64,000 nt of DNA from Spirochaetae bacterium HGW-Spirochaetae-3 (GCA_002839315.1 PGXV01000013.1:1-64000), one strand, 5' to 3'; counted from the first letter of the stretch, positions 53,111 to 61,716 are shown. The notes: generated by a model from the sequence alone, not told the origin. Numbers and translations: made by a program.

Positions 53111-53316
53111 TGCATTATCCTCCCTCGACATTAATATGTAATCGCGGCCGAGGCCGTGATATATCCGTAATAATGGGGGCAGCGTTTCTGTAAGTAGTAG
53201 GCATTATTATTACTAATCATATGGAGAGTAACATTCATACAGCGATATCACAACTTTTTTATTGATTATTGTTTAAGTTTTTAGGATAAATAATGTACGG
53301 TCGCCGAAAACCGCCC
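53111..53316. other. AT-rich noncoding region upstream of nhaC
   Basis: These 206 bases are clearly richer in A and T than their surroundings, especially 53195-53290. No gene, terminator or clean promoter is seen. It may hold the nhaC promoter and a control region, or an unannotated small RNA. Confidence 0.4.
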
Positions 53317-54717
53317 CTAGGCCATCCATCGCGTCCAGTGCGGCGGCACCTCGATGGCGATGCGCCCGGCGATCGCTTTAGCCCGATACGCCGGATCGAG
53401 CAGGTCGGCGAGGCATCCGTCACGCCCGGCCGCGGGTAGCTCGAACAGCATGGGCGCGGCGCTCGCGTTGACGGCGACGATAACCAGCTCGGCATCCGCG
53501 CCGACGCCGTACGCGCGCTCGAACGCGAGGCCCTCGGCCGAGACCATGAGCCGCCGATAGCTACCGCGCCTGAGGGCGGACGAGCCGCGCCTGGCCGCCG
53601 AGAAGCGGCCTATCGCCGCCGCCAGGTCGGGATGCGGCCCCGTGCGGGGCAACTCGGCGGGATCGAGCGCCGGTCGCAACGGACCGTCGTCCCCGCCGGA
53701 TTTCATTCCGGGTATGCCGTATTCGCTACCGTAGTAGATGGAAGGTACGCCCGGCATCGCGAACATCAGCGCGTACAATGGATATAGCCCCGCGGGGTCG
53801 CGTAGTACGCTGGCCGCGCGGTCGACGTCGTGATTGTCGGCGAACGAGTATAGCGCGCGGCCCCGGCATAGCCCCGCCCCGCTCCACGTTCCGGGAGCGG
53901 CCGTCCCGACGGGCGGCTCGGCGAATAGCCGGTCGAGCGTCCAGGCTATCTCGTGGTAGTTCCTCTCGTTGTAGCTCGACCAGAGGCCCTTGTACGCCTC
54001 GTAGTCGGTGACCGCGTCCAGGTTCCCCTCGCGGAGGATCGGCTCGTACGAATCGCCGTGGACGACCTCCCCGACTAGGGAGAACCCGGGCCGCGCCGCC
54101 CTGCAGCGCCGTCCCAGCTCCGCCATGAAGGGCCGGTCAAGGCAGTCCGCCGCGTCCAGCCTGAGGCCGGCGATACCGTACTCGTCTATCCAGCGCAGGG
54201 CTACGCCGATCAGGTACTCGCGGACCTCGGCGTTTCCGGTATCGAGGCGGACGAGGTCGTAGTGGCCTTTCCAGCCGTCGTAGCGGAACGGCAGCCCGCC
54301 GGGTCCAGGCCCCGGAGCGTAGCCCGCGATCCAATCCGCGTACCTGGAATTCCGCCCCCGCTCGGCGACGTCGAGCACGAAGGGATGCCTCCTCCCTACG
54401 TGGTTGAACACCGCGTCGAGGTACAGACCGACGCCGCGCGCGGCCAGTTCCCTCGACGCGACCGCGAGGTCGGCGTTCGCGCCGAGCCTTCGGTCGACCG
54501 TCAGGTAGTCGACGGTATCGTAACCGTGGCTCTCGGACTCGAATACCGGGCCGAGGTACAGAGCGCCTGCGCCTACCCGTTCCATCGAGGGAATCCATCC
54601 GGGAAGCCCACGCAGGCGCGGCTCGGGGATCGACGTCCCGTCGTTGCGCCGCGGGGCGCCGAAGGCCCCGAGCGGATATAGCTGATAAAAGACTGAATCG
54701 AGTATCCGGTTTTCCAT
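53317..54717 (-). CDS. alpha-amylase family glycoside hydrolase (GH13)
   Basis: This 466-residue enzyme has the GH13 barrel with all conserved regions: DAVFNH (101-106), GLRLDAA with the nucleophile Asp188, LVGEV with acid/base Glu217, and FADNHD with Asp297. No signal peptide is present, so it acts on imported or stored glucans in the cytoplasm. The small size and short linker loops suit a cyclomaltodextrinase or maltodextrin hydrolase; exact specificity is unknown. AAGGA precedes the ATG. It is 12 bases after the tetR-type gene and should share its transcript. Confidence 0.92.
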   Translation of the reverse strand: MENRILDSVFYQLYPLGAFGAPRRNDGTSIPEPRLRGLPGWIPSMERVGAGALYLGPVFESESHGYDTVDYLTVDRRLGANADLAVASRELAARGVGLYLDAVFNHVGRRHPFVLDVAERGRNSRYADWIAGYAPGPGPGGLPFRYDGWKGHYDLVRLDTGNAEVREYLIGVALRWIDEYGIAGLRLDAADCLDRPFMAELGRRCRAARPGFSLVGEVVHGDSYEPILREGNLDAVTDYEAYKGLWSSYNERNYHEIAWTLDRLFAEPPVGTAAPGTWSGAGLCRGRALYSFADNHDVDRAASVLRDPAGLYPLYALMFAMPGVPSIYYGSEYGIPGMKSGGDDGPLRPALDPAELPRTGPHPDLAAAIGRFSAARRGSSALRRGSYRRLMVSAEGLAFERAYGVGADAELVIVAVNASAAPMLFELPAAGRDGCLADLLDPAYRAKAIAGRIAIEVPPHWTRWMA

Positions 54718-54729
54718 AAGGTCGTTCCT

Positions 54730-55311
54730 TTATGAGAATATTCCATGCATGAAGTAGTGCACCGCGCGGCGGAGGAAACCGGCGTCCGGATCGAGGTCGC
54801 CGGCCAGGTACAGCCCGACGTAGGCGTCCGAGGCGCCGATGAACGACGCGGCGTACGGCAGGGCGCGGCCCGCCATGTTGCCGTGATCGACGGCGGCCGC
54901 CTCGAACGCGTCTACGACCGCGGCGTAGAGCGCCTCGAGATGAGGCCTGGCCACGCGGTACGGGTCGCTCGACGGAGGACAGAACGACGAGGCAAGCCTG
55001 ACGCGCGCGAAGTCCGGATCGTCCCGCGCGGCGTCGACGAAAGCCGTCATCGTCGACAGGAGTATTCCGGCGAGATCCCCCCGCCTGGGGCCCGGGTAGG
55101 CGGACGCGGCGCGAACGCATGCGTTGAAGCCGCCGAAGCGCTCTTCGAACAACGCCGACAGGAGCCCCGCCTTGCTACCGAAATGGTAGTACAGCGTCGG
55201 CTTCGTTATACCCGAGGCCTCGCATAGGTCCTGCACGCCTACGGCCTCGTAGCCCCTGGCGGCGAACGCGGCGACCGCCTCGTCCAGAATACGCTTCTTC
55301 GTCGATTCCAT
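54730..55311 (-). CDS. TetR-family transcriptional regulator
   Basis: This 193-residue regulator has the N-terminal helix-turn-helix (ILDEAVAAFAARGYEAVGVQDLCEASGITKPTLYYHFGSK) spread over residues 8-47 and an all-helical ligand domain. The ATG has no ribosome-binding site and its promoter ends eight bases before it. A perfect palindrome lies in the spacer, so it is likely autoregulated together with the amylase gene behind it. Confidence 0.92.
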   Translation of the reverse strand: MESTKKRILDEAVAAFAARGYEAVGVQDLCEASGITKPTLYYHFGSKAGLLSALFEERFGGFNACVRAASAYPGPRRGDLAGILLSTMTAFVDAARDDPDFARVRLASSFCPPSSDPYRVARPHLEALYAAVVDAFEAAAVDHGNMAGRALPYAASFIGASDAYVGLYLAGDLDPDAGFLRRAVHYFMHGIFS

Positions 55312-55319
55312 GATGATCG

Positions 55320-55348
55320 ATCATATACCGTTCGGTATATTCCTTCAA
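55320..55348 (-). promoter_or_regulatory. tetR-amylase promoter, leaderless arrangement
   Basis: On the minus strand TTGAAG, 17 bases, TATGAT, then eight bases to the ATG at 55311. Confidence 0.65.
55323..55340. promoter_or_regulatory. TetR-type operator
   Basis: ATATACCGTTCGGTATAT has perfect 8-base arms around TT. It overlaps the -10 box and spacer of the tetR promoter. It ends 22 bases before the -35 box of the nqr promoter, so nqr control is also possible. Confidence 0.82.
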
Positions 55349-55362
55349 GTCCCTCGGAATTG

Positions 55363-55392
55363 TTGGCATTGAGCGCCCTGAGCGCATATACT
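55363..55392 (+). promoter_or_regulatory. candidate nqr operon promoter
   Basis: TTGGCA, 18 bases, TATACT. It lies 61 bases before the GTG of nqrB. Confidence 0.55.
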
Positions 55393-55453
55393 AAGATCGC
55401 GCTCAAGAGATGGTATACGGTAAGAGTCAGAGATCTTTTCGAGGAGTCATCAC

Positions 55454-56416
55454 GTGTTCCAGAAGCAACCCATGATGCGGCGCGTCCTGTACGCGCTCGC
55501 GCCGATCGCGGCACTTTCGGTCTGGCTGTACGGTCCGCGCATCGTCCTGACGCTCGTCGTCAGCCTCGGCGTCGGCGTACTGGTCGAGTACCTGTTCGAG
55601 AAAAAGAAGGGCGGCAAGGTAAGCGAGGCGGTCCTCGTCACGGGGACCCTATACGCGATGTCGATGCCGCCCGCCGCCCCGCTGTGGATAGTCGCGCTCG
55701 GCATGGCCTTCGCCGTGTTCATGGCCAAGGAAGTCTACGGCGGCTTCGGCCGCAACGTTTTCAACCCCGCCATCGCCGGCCGCCTCTTCGTCTACATATC
55801 CTTCGCCGGCGTTCTCGGCGGCTCGTTCTACGAGCCCGGCGGATTCGGCGCGGCGGCGGGGAGCCTGTTCGGCAGGCCCGACGCGCTGTCCGCCGCCACG
55901 CCCCTCGCGATGATGCGCTCGGGCGGCGACGTATCGACGATCGGCCTGATCCTCGGCGCGCGCTCGGGATCCATCGGCGAGTCGAGCGCCCTCCTGATAG
56001 CCATAGCCGCCGTATACCTCGTCGCGACGAAGACGGCGCAGTGGCGCCTGATACTGTCTACGCTGATCGGCGGCGCGACGGTCGCGGCCGGGCTGTTCTT
56101 CGCCGGGGTCGCGAAGGCCCTGCCTATGGAGAGCCTCCTCGCCGGTAGCTTCCTGTTCGTCGCGGTGTTCATGGCGACCGACCCGGTGTCGGCTCCGAAG
56201 AAGAAGCCTGCGCAGCTGGCCTACGGATTCATGATCGGCGCCGTCGTCATAGTCGTCAGGACGTTCAGCCTGTTCCCCGAGGGCACGAGCTTCGCGCTGC
56301 TTCTCGGCAATACCTTCGCGAGCCTGTTCGACAAGATAGCGAACGACGCGGCGAAACGTAAAACGGCCAAGGCAGACATGGTCGGCGCGGCCGCGGCCGG
56401 GGAGGCGTCGAAATGA
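55454..56416 (+). CDS. nqrB: Na+-translocating NADH:quinone reductase subunit B
   Basis: This 320-residue membrane protein of the NqrB/RnfD family has about nine helices, the block GGFGRNVFNPAIAGRLF and Thr149 in LSAATPLA, the site of covalent FMN. It is much shorter than typical NqrB (over 400 residues) and lacks the longer N-terminus, closer to RnfD in size. GTG start at 55454 with GAGGAG. It is the first gene of the operon: no nqrA or rnfC lies upstream. Confidence 0.88.
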   Translation: MFQKQPMMRRVLYALAPIAALSVWLYGPRIVLTLVVSLGVGVLVEYLFEKKKGGKVSEAVLVTGTLYAMSMPPAAPLWIVALGMAFAVFMAKEVYGGFGRNVFNPAIAGRLFVYISFAGVLGGSFYEPGGFGAAAGSLFGRPDALSAATPLAMMRSGGDVSTIGLILGARSGSIGESSALLIAIAAVYLVATKTAQWRLILSTLIGGATVAAGLFFAGVAKALPMESLLAGSFLFVAVFMATDPVSAPKKKPAQLAYGFMIGAVVIVVRTFSLFPEGTSFALLLGNTFASLFDKIANDAAKRKTAKADMVGAAAAGEASK

Positions 56417-57030
56417 AGAAGGACTCGATGCTGTACGTCGTCCTGTTCACATTCATCGTCTGCGCGGCCTTCGTGCTCGTGCTGGCGGTAGCGAACGAGG
56501 GAACGAAGGACCTGGTAGCGGCCAACAAGGAATTCGCGACGCAGTCCGCGGTGCTCGGCGCCTTCGGCATACCTTTCTCCGGCCAGGCGGACGCCGCGGC
56601 GAAATACGCCAGCGAGATACGGCGGGGGGATGCCGGCGGGTACGCGTCGTGGGCCGCGACGATAGACGGGACGGACTACGTCGCCGTAGAGCAGTCCGGC
56701 GCGGGGCTCTGGGGCACGATCAGCGTGATACTCGCCGCGACGCCGGACGCCGGGCGCGTACGCGGGATACGCGTCGTGGCCCAGAACGAGACGCCGGGAC
56801 TCGGCGGCCGCATCGAGGAAGCGTGGTTCCTCGGGCAGTACGAAGGCGAGAAGACGACCGGCGGCGCGATCTCCATGAAGGCCGGCGCGGAGTCGTCCGG
56901 CAAGGCCGACGCCGACAAGGAGAACGGACGCGTCGACGGCATATCCGGCGCGACCAGGACCAGCCAGTCATTCGGCGCCATAGTCGACGCGGGCCTGGCT
57001 CGCGTCAAGGCGACGGGAGGCTCCCGGTGA
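56413..57030 (+). CDS. nqrC: Na+-translocating NADH:quinone reductase subunit C
   Basis: This 205-residue subunit has an N-terminal membrane helix and a periplasmic FMN domain. The flavinylation site is Thr181 in DGISGATRTS, the target of the ApbE flavin transferase. It overlaps nqrB by four bases and ends in the GTGA that starts nqrD. Length is near the RnfG/NqrC minimum. Confidence 0.9.
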   Translation: MKKDSMLYVVLFTFIVCAAFVLVLAVANEGTKDLVAANKEFATQSAVLGAFGIPFSGQADAAAKYASEIRRGDAGGYASWAATIDGTDYVAVEQSGAGLWGTISVILAATPDAGRVRGIRVVAQNETPGLGGRIEEAWFLGQYEGEKTTGGAISMKAGAESSGKADADKENGRVDGISGATRTSQSFGAIVDAGLARVKATGGSR

Positions 57031-57653
57031 AAAACTCGAAGACCCTGACGATACTCAAGGACAACCTCTGGACCAACAATCCGATATTCATCCAGATCCT
57101 CGGCATATGCTCCACCCTCGCGGTGACGAACAGCATGCGCAACACGATGATCATGACCCTCGGCGTGACGTTCGCGACGGCGCTTTCCAGCCTGACGCTA
57201 TCGGGGCTCAAGGACCTGATGCCGCGAAAGGTCCGCATGATAATCCAGGTCGTCGTGATGTCGTTCTACGTCATCCTGCTCGACATCCTGCTGCGAGCCT
57301 ACCTGCCCGACGTCTCCAAGCAGCTCGGGCCGTACGTGGGGCTCATCATCACCAACTGCATACTGATGGGCCGCGCCGAGGCCTTCGCGCAGGCCAACAA
57401 GCCGCTCCTGGCGTTCTGGGACGGCCTGACGAGCGGCCTCGGGTACATGGCCGTACTGATGGCGATAGCCGTCGTACGCGAGCTCCTCGGCTTCGGGACG
57501 CTGTTCGGCCTCCGCGTGATGCCGGAGGGCTTCGTCGCGTGGACCATCATGATCATGGCGCCGAGCGCGTTCTTCCTGGTCGCGATGGTGATGTGGTGGG
57601 CGAAGTCGGTGCAGGCGAAGCGCGAGGCCGCGCGCAAGGAGGCCAAGAAATGA
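57027..57653 (+). CDS. nqrD: Na+-translocating NADH:quinone reductase subunit D
   Basis: This 208-residue membrane protein has six helices and the NqrD/RnfE blocks NPIFIQILGICSTLAVTNS and ITNCILMGRAEAFA. It lines the electron and ion path with NqrE. The GTG start at 57027 overlaps the nqrC stop and has GGGAGG; its stop overlaps nqrE. Confidence 0.93.
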   Translation: MKNSKTLTILKDNLWTNNPIFIQILGICSTLAVTNSMRNTMIMTLGVTFATALSSLTLSGLKDLMPRKVRMIIQVVVMSFYVILLDILLRAYLPDVSKQLGPYVGLIITNCILMGRAEAFAQANKPLLAFWDGLTSGLGYMAVLMAIAVVRELLGFGTLFGLRVMPEGFVAWTIMIMAPSAFFLVAMVMWWAKSVQAKREAARKEAKK

Positions 57654-58243
57654 CGCCGCTTATCAATCCCGTGACCCTGTTCTTCGCGTCGATATTCACC
57701 AGCAACATCCTCCTGTCCAACTTCCTCGGCATGTGCTCGTTCATATCCATCTCCAAGGACTGGAAGAGCTCGTTCGGGCTGGGCATGGCGGTAACGGTCG
57801 TCATGACCGTCACGGCCGCGATCAGCTGGCTGGTGCTCAGCTACGTGATAACGCCCCTGGGCCTGGAATACCTGTCGTTCATCGTGTTCATCGTCGTCAT
57901 AGCGGCGGTCGTGCAGATACTCGAGATGGTGATAGACCGCGCCAGCCCGGCCCTGTACATGAGCCTCGGCATCTTCCTGCCGCTGATAACGGTCAATTGC
58001 GCTATCCTCGGGGCCATCCTGTTCATGCAGATCAGGAACTACGGTTTCGTGCAGGCCGTCACGTTCGGCGCCGGCTCCGGCGTCGGCTGGTGGCTGGCCA
58101 TCATGCTGCTGGCGGCCATACGCGAGCGCATCGAGAAGAACCCGGTCCCGGCCGGCCTCAAGGGGCCCGGCATCACGATGATAACGATAGGCTTCATGGC
58201 GATGGCCTTCATAGGCTTCTCCGGCATGATAGCGGTCCAGTAA
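57650..58243 (+). CDS. nqrE: Na+-translocating NADH:quinone reductase subunit E
   Basis: This 197-residue membrane protein with six helices pairs with NqrD. Family blocks are SNILLSNFLGMCSFI and PLITVNCAILGAILF, with the cysteines that hold an iron or Fe-S centre between the two subunits. The ATG overlaps the nqrD stop (ATGA). Confidence 0.93.
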   Translation: MTPLINPVTLFFASIFTSNILLSNFLGMCSFISISKDWKSSFGLGMAVTVVMTVTAAISWLVLSYVITPLGLEYLSFIVFIVVIAAVVQILEMVIDRASPALYMSLGIFLPLITVNCAILGAILFMQIRNYGFVQAVTFGAGSGVGWWLAIMLLAAIRERIEKNPVPAGLKGPGITMITIGFMAMAFIGFSGMIAVQ

Positions 58244-58253
58244 GGAGGCGAGC

Positions 58254-59375
58254 GTGAATCCCATCGTTCTTGGCCCGCTCGTCGTAGCCGGCGCGGCGGC
58301 GTTCCTGGCGCTCGTCATATCGATCATCGACCGCATCGTCAACGACTACGGCGAGGTCAGCATCGATATCAACCACGGCAAGAAGCTCCTCAAGGTCAAC
58401 GGAGGGTCGCCCCTGCTCGGCACCCTCGCCTCCCAGGGCCTCTTCGTGCCTTCGGCCTGCGGCGGCCGCGGCTCGTGCGGCGCCTGCAAGGTACGAGTAC
58501 TGACCGACGTCGGCCCGGTCCTGCCGACCGAGACGCCGTACCTATCGCCGCAGGAGCTGGCGAACAGCGTGCGCCTGGCCTGCCAGGTGAAGCTCAAGAA
58601 GGACATAGCGATAGAGCTCCCCGAGGAGCTGTTCAGCGTCAAGAAATTCAAGGCGACGCTCGAAAGGATCGAGGACCTCACCTATGACATCAAGGAGACG
58701 CTGTTCCGCCTCGAGGAGCCGGCGTCCATAGAGTTCAAGAGCGGCCAGTACGTACAGATAGTCGTGCCTCCGTACGGCGAGATTAAGGAAAGCGTCCAGC
58801 GAGCCTACTCCATGTCTTCGAGGCCGGGCGATTCTGGGCATGTGGAGCTGCTTATCCGGCTGGTACCGGGCGGCATAGCGACCACCTACGTGCATAAGCA
58901 CCTGAAGGTAGGCGACGAATTGGAGCTGGTCGGCCCGTTCGGCGAGTTCAGGGTGCACGATACGCCGGCCGCGATGGTCTGCGTCGCCGGCGGCTCCGGC
59001 ATGGCGCCGTTCAAGAGCATGCTCTACGACATGCGCGAGCGGAACGCGTTCCCCGAGAAGGATATATGGTATTTCTTCGGAGCGCGCGGCACCCGTGACA
59101 TGTTCTACCTTGACGAGCTACGGCAACTCGAGAAGGAGTGGCCTCGCTTCCACTTCGTGCCGGCCCTGTCGGAACCCAAGCCCGAGGAGAACTGGGAAGG
59201 CGAGCGGGGCCTGATCACCGACGTGCTCGACCGCTATATCAAGGACCGAGTCGGCAAGGACAAGGGCATGGAAGGCTACCTGTGCGGCAGTCCGGGCATG
59301 ATAGGCGCCTGCATCGCGGTGATGACCAAGAACGGCATCCCCGAGTCGTCCATCTATTTCGACAAGTTCGCCTGA
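58254..59375 (+). CDS. nqrF: Na+-translocating NADH:quinone reductase subunit F
   Basis: This 373-residue NADH-oxidising subunit has an N-terminal membrane helix, a 2Fe-2S ferredoxin domain with Cys69, Cys75, Cys78 and Cys110 (ACGGRGSCGACK), an FAD domain with RAYSMSS and an NADH domain with VCVAGGSGMAPFKSM. Its presence, rather than RnfB, makes the complex Nqr-type. GTG start at 58254 with AAGGAGG. Confidence 0.95.
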   Translation: MNPIVLGPLVVAGAAAFLALVISIIDRIVNDYGEVSIDINHGKKLLKVNGGSPLLGTLASQGLFVPSACGGRGSCGACKVRVLTDVGPVLPTETPYLSPQELANSVRLACQVKLKKDIAIELPEELFSVKKFKATLERIEDLTYDIKETLFRLEEPASIEFKSGQYVQIVVPPYGEIKESVQRAYSMSSRPGDSGHVELLIRLVPGGIATTYVHKHLKVGDELELVGPFGEFRVHDTPAAMVCVAGGSGMAPFKSMLYDMRERNAFPEKDIWYFFGARGTRDMFYLDELRQLEKEWPRFHFVPALSEPKPEENWEGERGLITDVLDRYIKDRVGKDKGMEGYLCGSPGMIGACIAVMTKNGIPESSIYFDKFA

Positions 59376-59385
59376 CGGAGGGCAT

Positions 59386-59835
59386 ATGAAGAACACGCAA
59401 GCAGAGAGGGACGCGTACGGGCGGATGAAGCCCGGCGCGATCACGGCCCAGGGATTCCTCGGGACCGATACGAGGAGCCTGGCCGATATAGTAGAGGCGG
59501 ACCTCGAGGCGTGGCGCCGCGAAGGCGTCGAACCGGATGCGGCCGCCGACTTCCTGGAACGCCTCCGCGACCTCGGCCAGAAAGGACTCGGGGAGCCTAC
59601 GGGCATCGACGGCCGCTGGGTCGTCACCGTCGGCGACGCGCGCGGCCTCCTGCCCTGCCCGTTCCACGACGGCGCGTTCCACAAGAACTCGGTAGAAGCG
59701 GTCGATGAGCGGACCGGCGGACGCGTCGTCTATTCGGATCTGTCCATCCACCTGCTACGGGCCCATCGCTTCTGCCAGGGTACGGGAAGCCCGTTCAGGC
59801 TTGACCCGGCGAAGGTAGCCGGCATGCTGAAATAG
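59386..59835 (+). CDS. conserved small protein of unknown function behind nqrF
   Basis: This 149-residue cytoplasmic protein has the pattern FLGTDTRSLADIVEADL, a LLPCPFHDGAFHKNS block and a terminal IHLLRAHRFCQGTGSPFRLDP. I know similar hypothetical proteins from several phyla but no function. The Cys and His residues could bind metal. It starts 11 bases after nqrF with GGAGGG and is in the same transcript, so a role near the redox pump is possible. Confidence 0.65.
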   Translation: MKNTQAERDAYGRMKPGAITAQGFLGTDTRSLADIVEADLEAWRREGVEPDAAADFLERLRDLGQKGLGEPTGIDGRWVVTVGDARGLLPCPFHDGAFHKNSVEAVDERTGGRVVYSDLSIHLLRAHRFCQGTGSPFRLDPAKVAGMLK

Positions 59836-59858
59836 CCTTACGATCGCCGGGCCCGGAC

Positions 59859-59888
59859 TTGCGCTAACGGACCGGGCCGTTGCACAAT
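59859..59888 (+). promoter_or_regulatory. promoter of the YihY-fusion gene, leaderless arrangement
   Basis: TTGCGC, 18 bases, CACAAT, then six bases to the ATG at 59895. It lies in the loop and arm of a stem-loop (59850-59878). Confidence 0.5.
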
Positions 59889-59894
59889 ACGACG

Positions 59895-61184
59895 ATGCGC
59901 AGGTTCTTTTCGCGTTTCTTCAAGTCACTGACTCAGCGCGCCATCTTCTCGTTCGAGCAATTCTCGCGCCACGAGATGGCGAACCACGCCGCGGCCGGGG
60001 CGTACTCGTTCCTGATGTCCGCGATCCCGGCCGTGCTCGTAATACTGTTCATCTCATCGCGGGCCATCGTCGCCGTCGATCCCGACGTCATCCTCGACGC
60101 GATCGTACCGTTCATCGGCGCGATAGGCGTTCGATCCGCGATCGAGACCTTCGTCACCACGCCGTTAGCCGGATTCACGGGAGCGTTCGGTATCGTGAGC
60201 CTCATATGGGCCGCGCGGCTCTTCGTCGTTTCGATACAGCGCGGCATTCGGGTCATACACGCCGATTCAGAGAAGGCCAGCCCCGTCAGGGAAAACCTGC
60301 TGACCTTCGCGGTAGAGCTCATCGTCATCATCGCCATCGTGCTCATCATCGCCGCCAGGCAGGTTGCGAAGGCCGCGCTCGCCACTATCGATTGGGCCCC
60401 GGCCGCGGAATTCATCGGATTCGCGGTACGGACGTCGATCCACATCGTCCCGTTCGCGTCGCTATGGCTCTTCGTTTTCCTCACCTACAAGAACGTGCCC
60501 CAGCATAAACCACGCCTCGTCCACGCCGCCATCAGCTCGGCGCTATGCCTCGCATCGTACGCGGCGCTCGGCGGGCTGCTCGGCTTAACGCTGGACACGG
60601 ATCGCTACGGCCTTCTCTACGGTATACTCGGAAACCTGATCGTCGGTCTCATCAAGGTCTACTTCTTCTTCTGGCTCTACTTCTTCTTCGCGGAGCTGTG
60701 CTACACGATAGAGAATTTCGATTCCCTGCTGTTCACGCGCTTCCATAAGGTCGCCGTGGCGGGTGAAGAATCGGGCAGGATCGAGCGAGCGCTGTTCGCG
60801 GAACCGGGCAGGCTCTTCAAGCGCTATTCCCGCGTATACGGGGCTGGCACGACCATCTTCTCGCGCGGCGACGAGGATAGGAGCGCCCTGTACCTGTACC
60901 GCGGCGCCGTGGAGCTGTTCCTTCCAGGGAGCGAAGGAGACGCGGGGACGCGGATATCGGTCGTAGACGAAGGTGAGTTCTTCGGGGAGATGGCCTACCT
61001 GCTCGAAGAGCCTCGCTCCGCTAACGCCATAGCCATGGACGACTGCACCGTCTTCGTCTTGCCGCCCGTGCTATTCGAGAGCTTCCTGTCGCGCGACGCG
61101 AGCACGTCCAGGCATCTCGTAGAGCTTATGGCCGCCCGCCTCAAGGCGAACAACGAGCGGCTGTCGCAGGCGGGCGTAGAATGA
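59895..61184 (+). CDS. YihY/BrkB membrane protein fused to a cyclic-nucleotide-binding domain
   Basis: This 429-residue protein has six membrane helices of the YihY family (about residues 35-280, with AGAYSFLMSAIPAVLV, IVSLIWAARLFVVSIQRG and YGILGNLIVGLIKVYFFFWLYFF) and a C-terminal cNMP-binding domain (about 300-410) with GEFFGEMAYLLEEPRSANA, which holds the phosphate-binding Glu and Arg. YihY function is unsettled. The fusion suggests a membrane activity gated by cAMP, cGMP or another ligand. No ribosome-binding site; a TTG at 59880 is an alternative start. Confidence 0.85.
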   Translation: MRRFFSRFFKSLTQRAIFSFEQFSRHEMANHAAAGAYSFLMSAIPAVLVILFISSRAIVAVDPDVILDAIVPFIGAIGVRSAIETFVTTPLAGFTGAFGIVSLIWAARLFVVSIQRGIRVIHADSEKASPVRENLLTFAVELIVIIAIVLIIAARQVAKAALATIDWAPAAEFIGFAVRTSIHIVPFASLWLFVFLTYKNVPQHKPRLVHAAISSALCLASYAALGGLLGLTLDTDRYGLLYGILGNLIVGLIKVYFFFWLYFFFAELCYTIENFDSLLFTRFHKVAVAGEESGRIERALFAEPGRLFKRYSRVYGAGTTIFSRGDEDRSALYLYRGAVELFLPGSEGDAGTRISVVDEGEFFGEMAYLLEEPRSANAIAMDDCTVFVLPPVLFESFLSRDASTSRHLVELMAARLKANNERLSQAGVE

Positions 61185-61711
61185 GGATCCTCGTCGTATC
61201 GGATACGCACGGCGACTGGAAGAGCCTGGCCGCGGTGCTGAGCCTGCTCGGCCGGTCGGTACAGGCGCTTCTACATCTCGGGGACGGCTCCGGCGACGTC
61301 AGGATCGCAGCGGGTTCAGGCGTGCCTATGCCTCCGGCGTACGGCGTCCGCGGCAACGTCGATTCCGACTCGTCCATGCCCCTGCTCAGGCGGTTCGACG
61401 CCGACGGCAGGCTCGTCATGGTAGCGCACGGCCATCGCTATCCGCTCGGCGAAGGGACGTCATGCCTGAAGCAGGCGGCCAGGGACGCCGGTGCCCGCGC
61501 GTTCTTCTTCGGCCATACCCACGTGCCCCATTACGAGGAGCGCGGCGGCGTAGCGATACTGAATCCCGGCAGCCTGTCCCGGCCGCGCGGCCCATGGGGG
61601 CCGAGCCTGGCCATAGTCGAGGCGCCGCCGTCCTCGTCCTGCCTCGACGTCAAGCTGTACGAGCTGCTCGGAGCGCATTCGAAGCCCAGGCTCAGGGCCA
61701 TCCGGTTCTGA
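61181..61711 (+). CDS. YfcE/MJ0936-type metallophosphodiesterase
   Basis: This 176-residue calcineurin-like phosphoesterase has every metal motif in order: SDTHGD, HLGDG, GNVDSD, AHGH and FGHTHVP. Enzymes of this type hydrolyse phosphodiesters, some of them cyclic nucleotides. It starts within the stop of the cNMP-domain gene (ATGA), so the two are coupled. That suggests it may degrade the nucleotide sensed by its neighbour, although activity on physiological substrates is often unclear. Confidence 0.9.
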   Translation: MRILVVSDTHGDWKSLAAVLSLLGRSVQALLHLGDGSGDVRIAAGSGVPMPPAYGVRGNVDSDSSMPLLRRFDADGRLVMVAHGHRYPLGEGTSCLKQAARDAGARAFFFGHTHVPHYEERGGVAILNPGSLSRPRGPWGPSLAIVEAPPSSSCLDVKLYELLGAHSKPRLRAIRF

Positions 61712-61716
61712 GGACC

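Noticed and set aside
55454-59375. Reading the redox operon as Rnf
   Set aside because: The last subunit has the ferredoxin-FAD-NADH layout of NqrF, and neither RnfB nor RnfC is present, so Nqr fits better despite the short NqrB.
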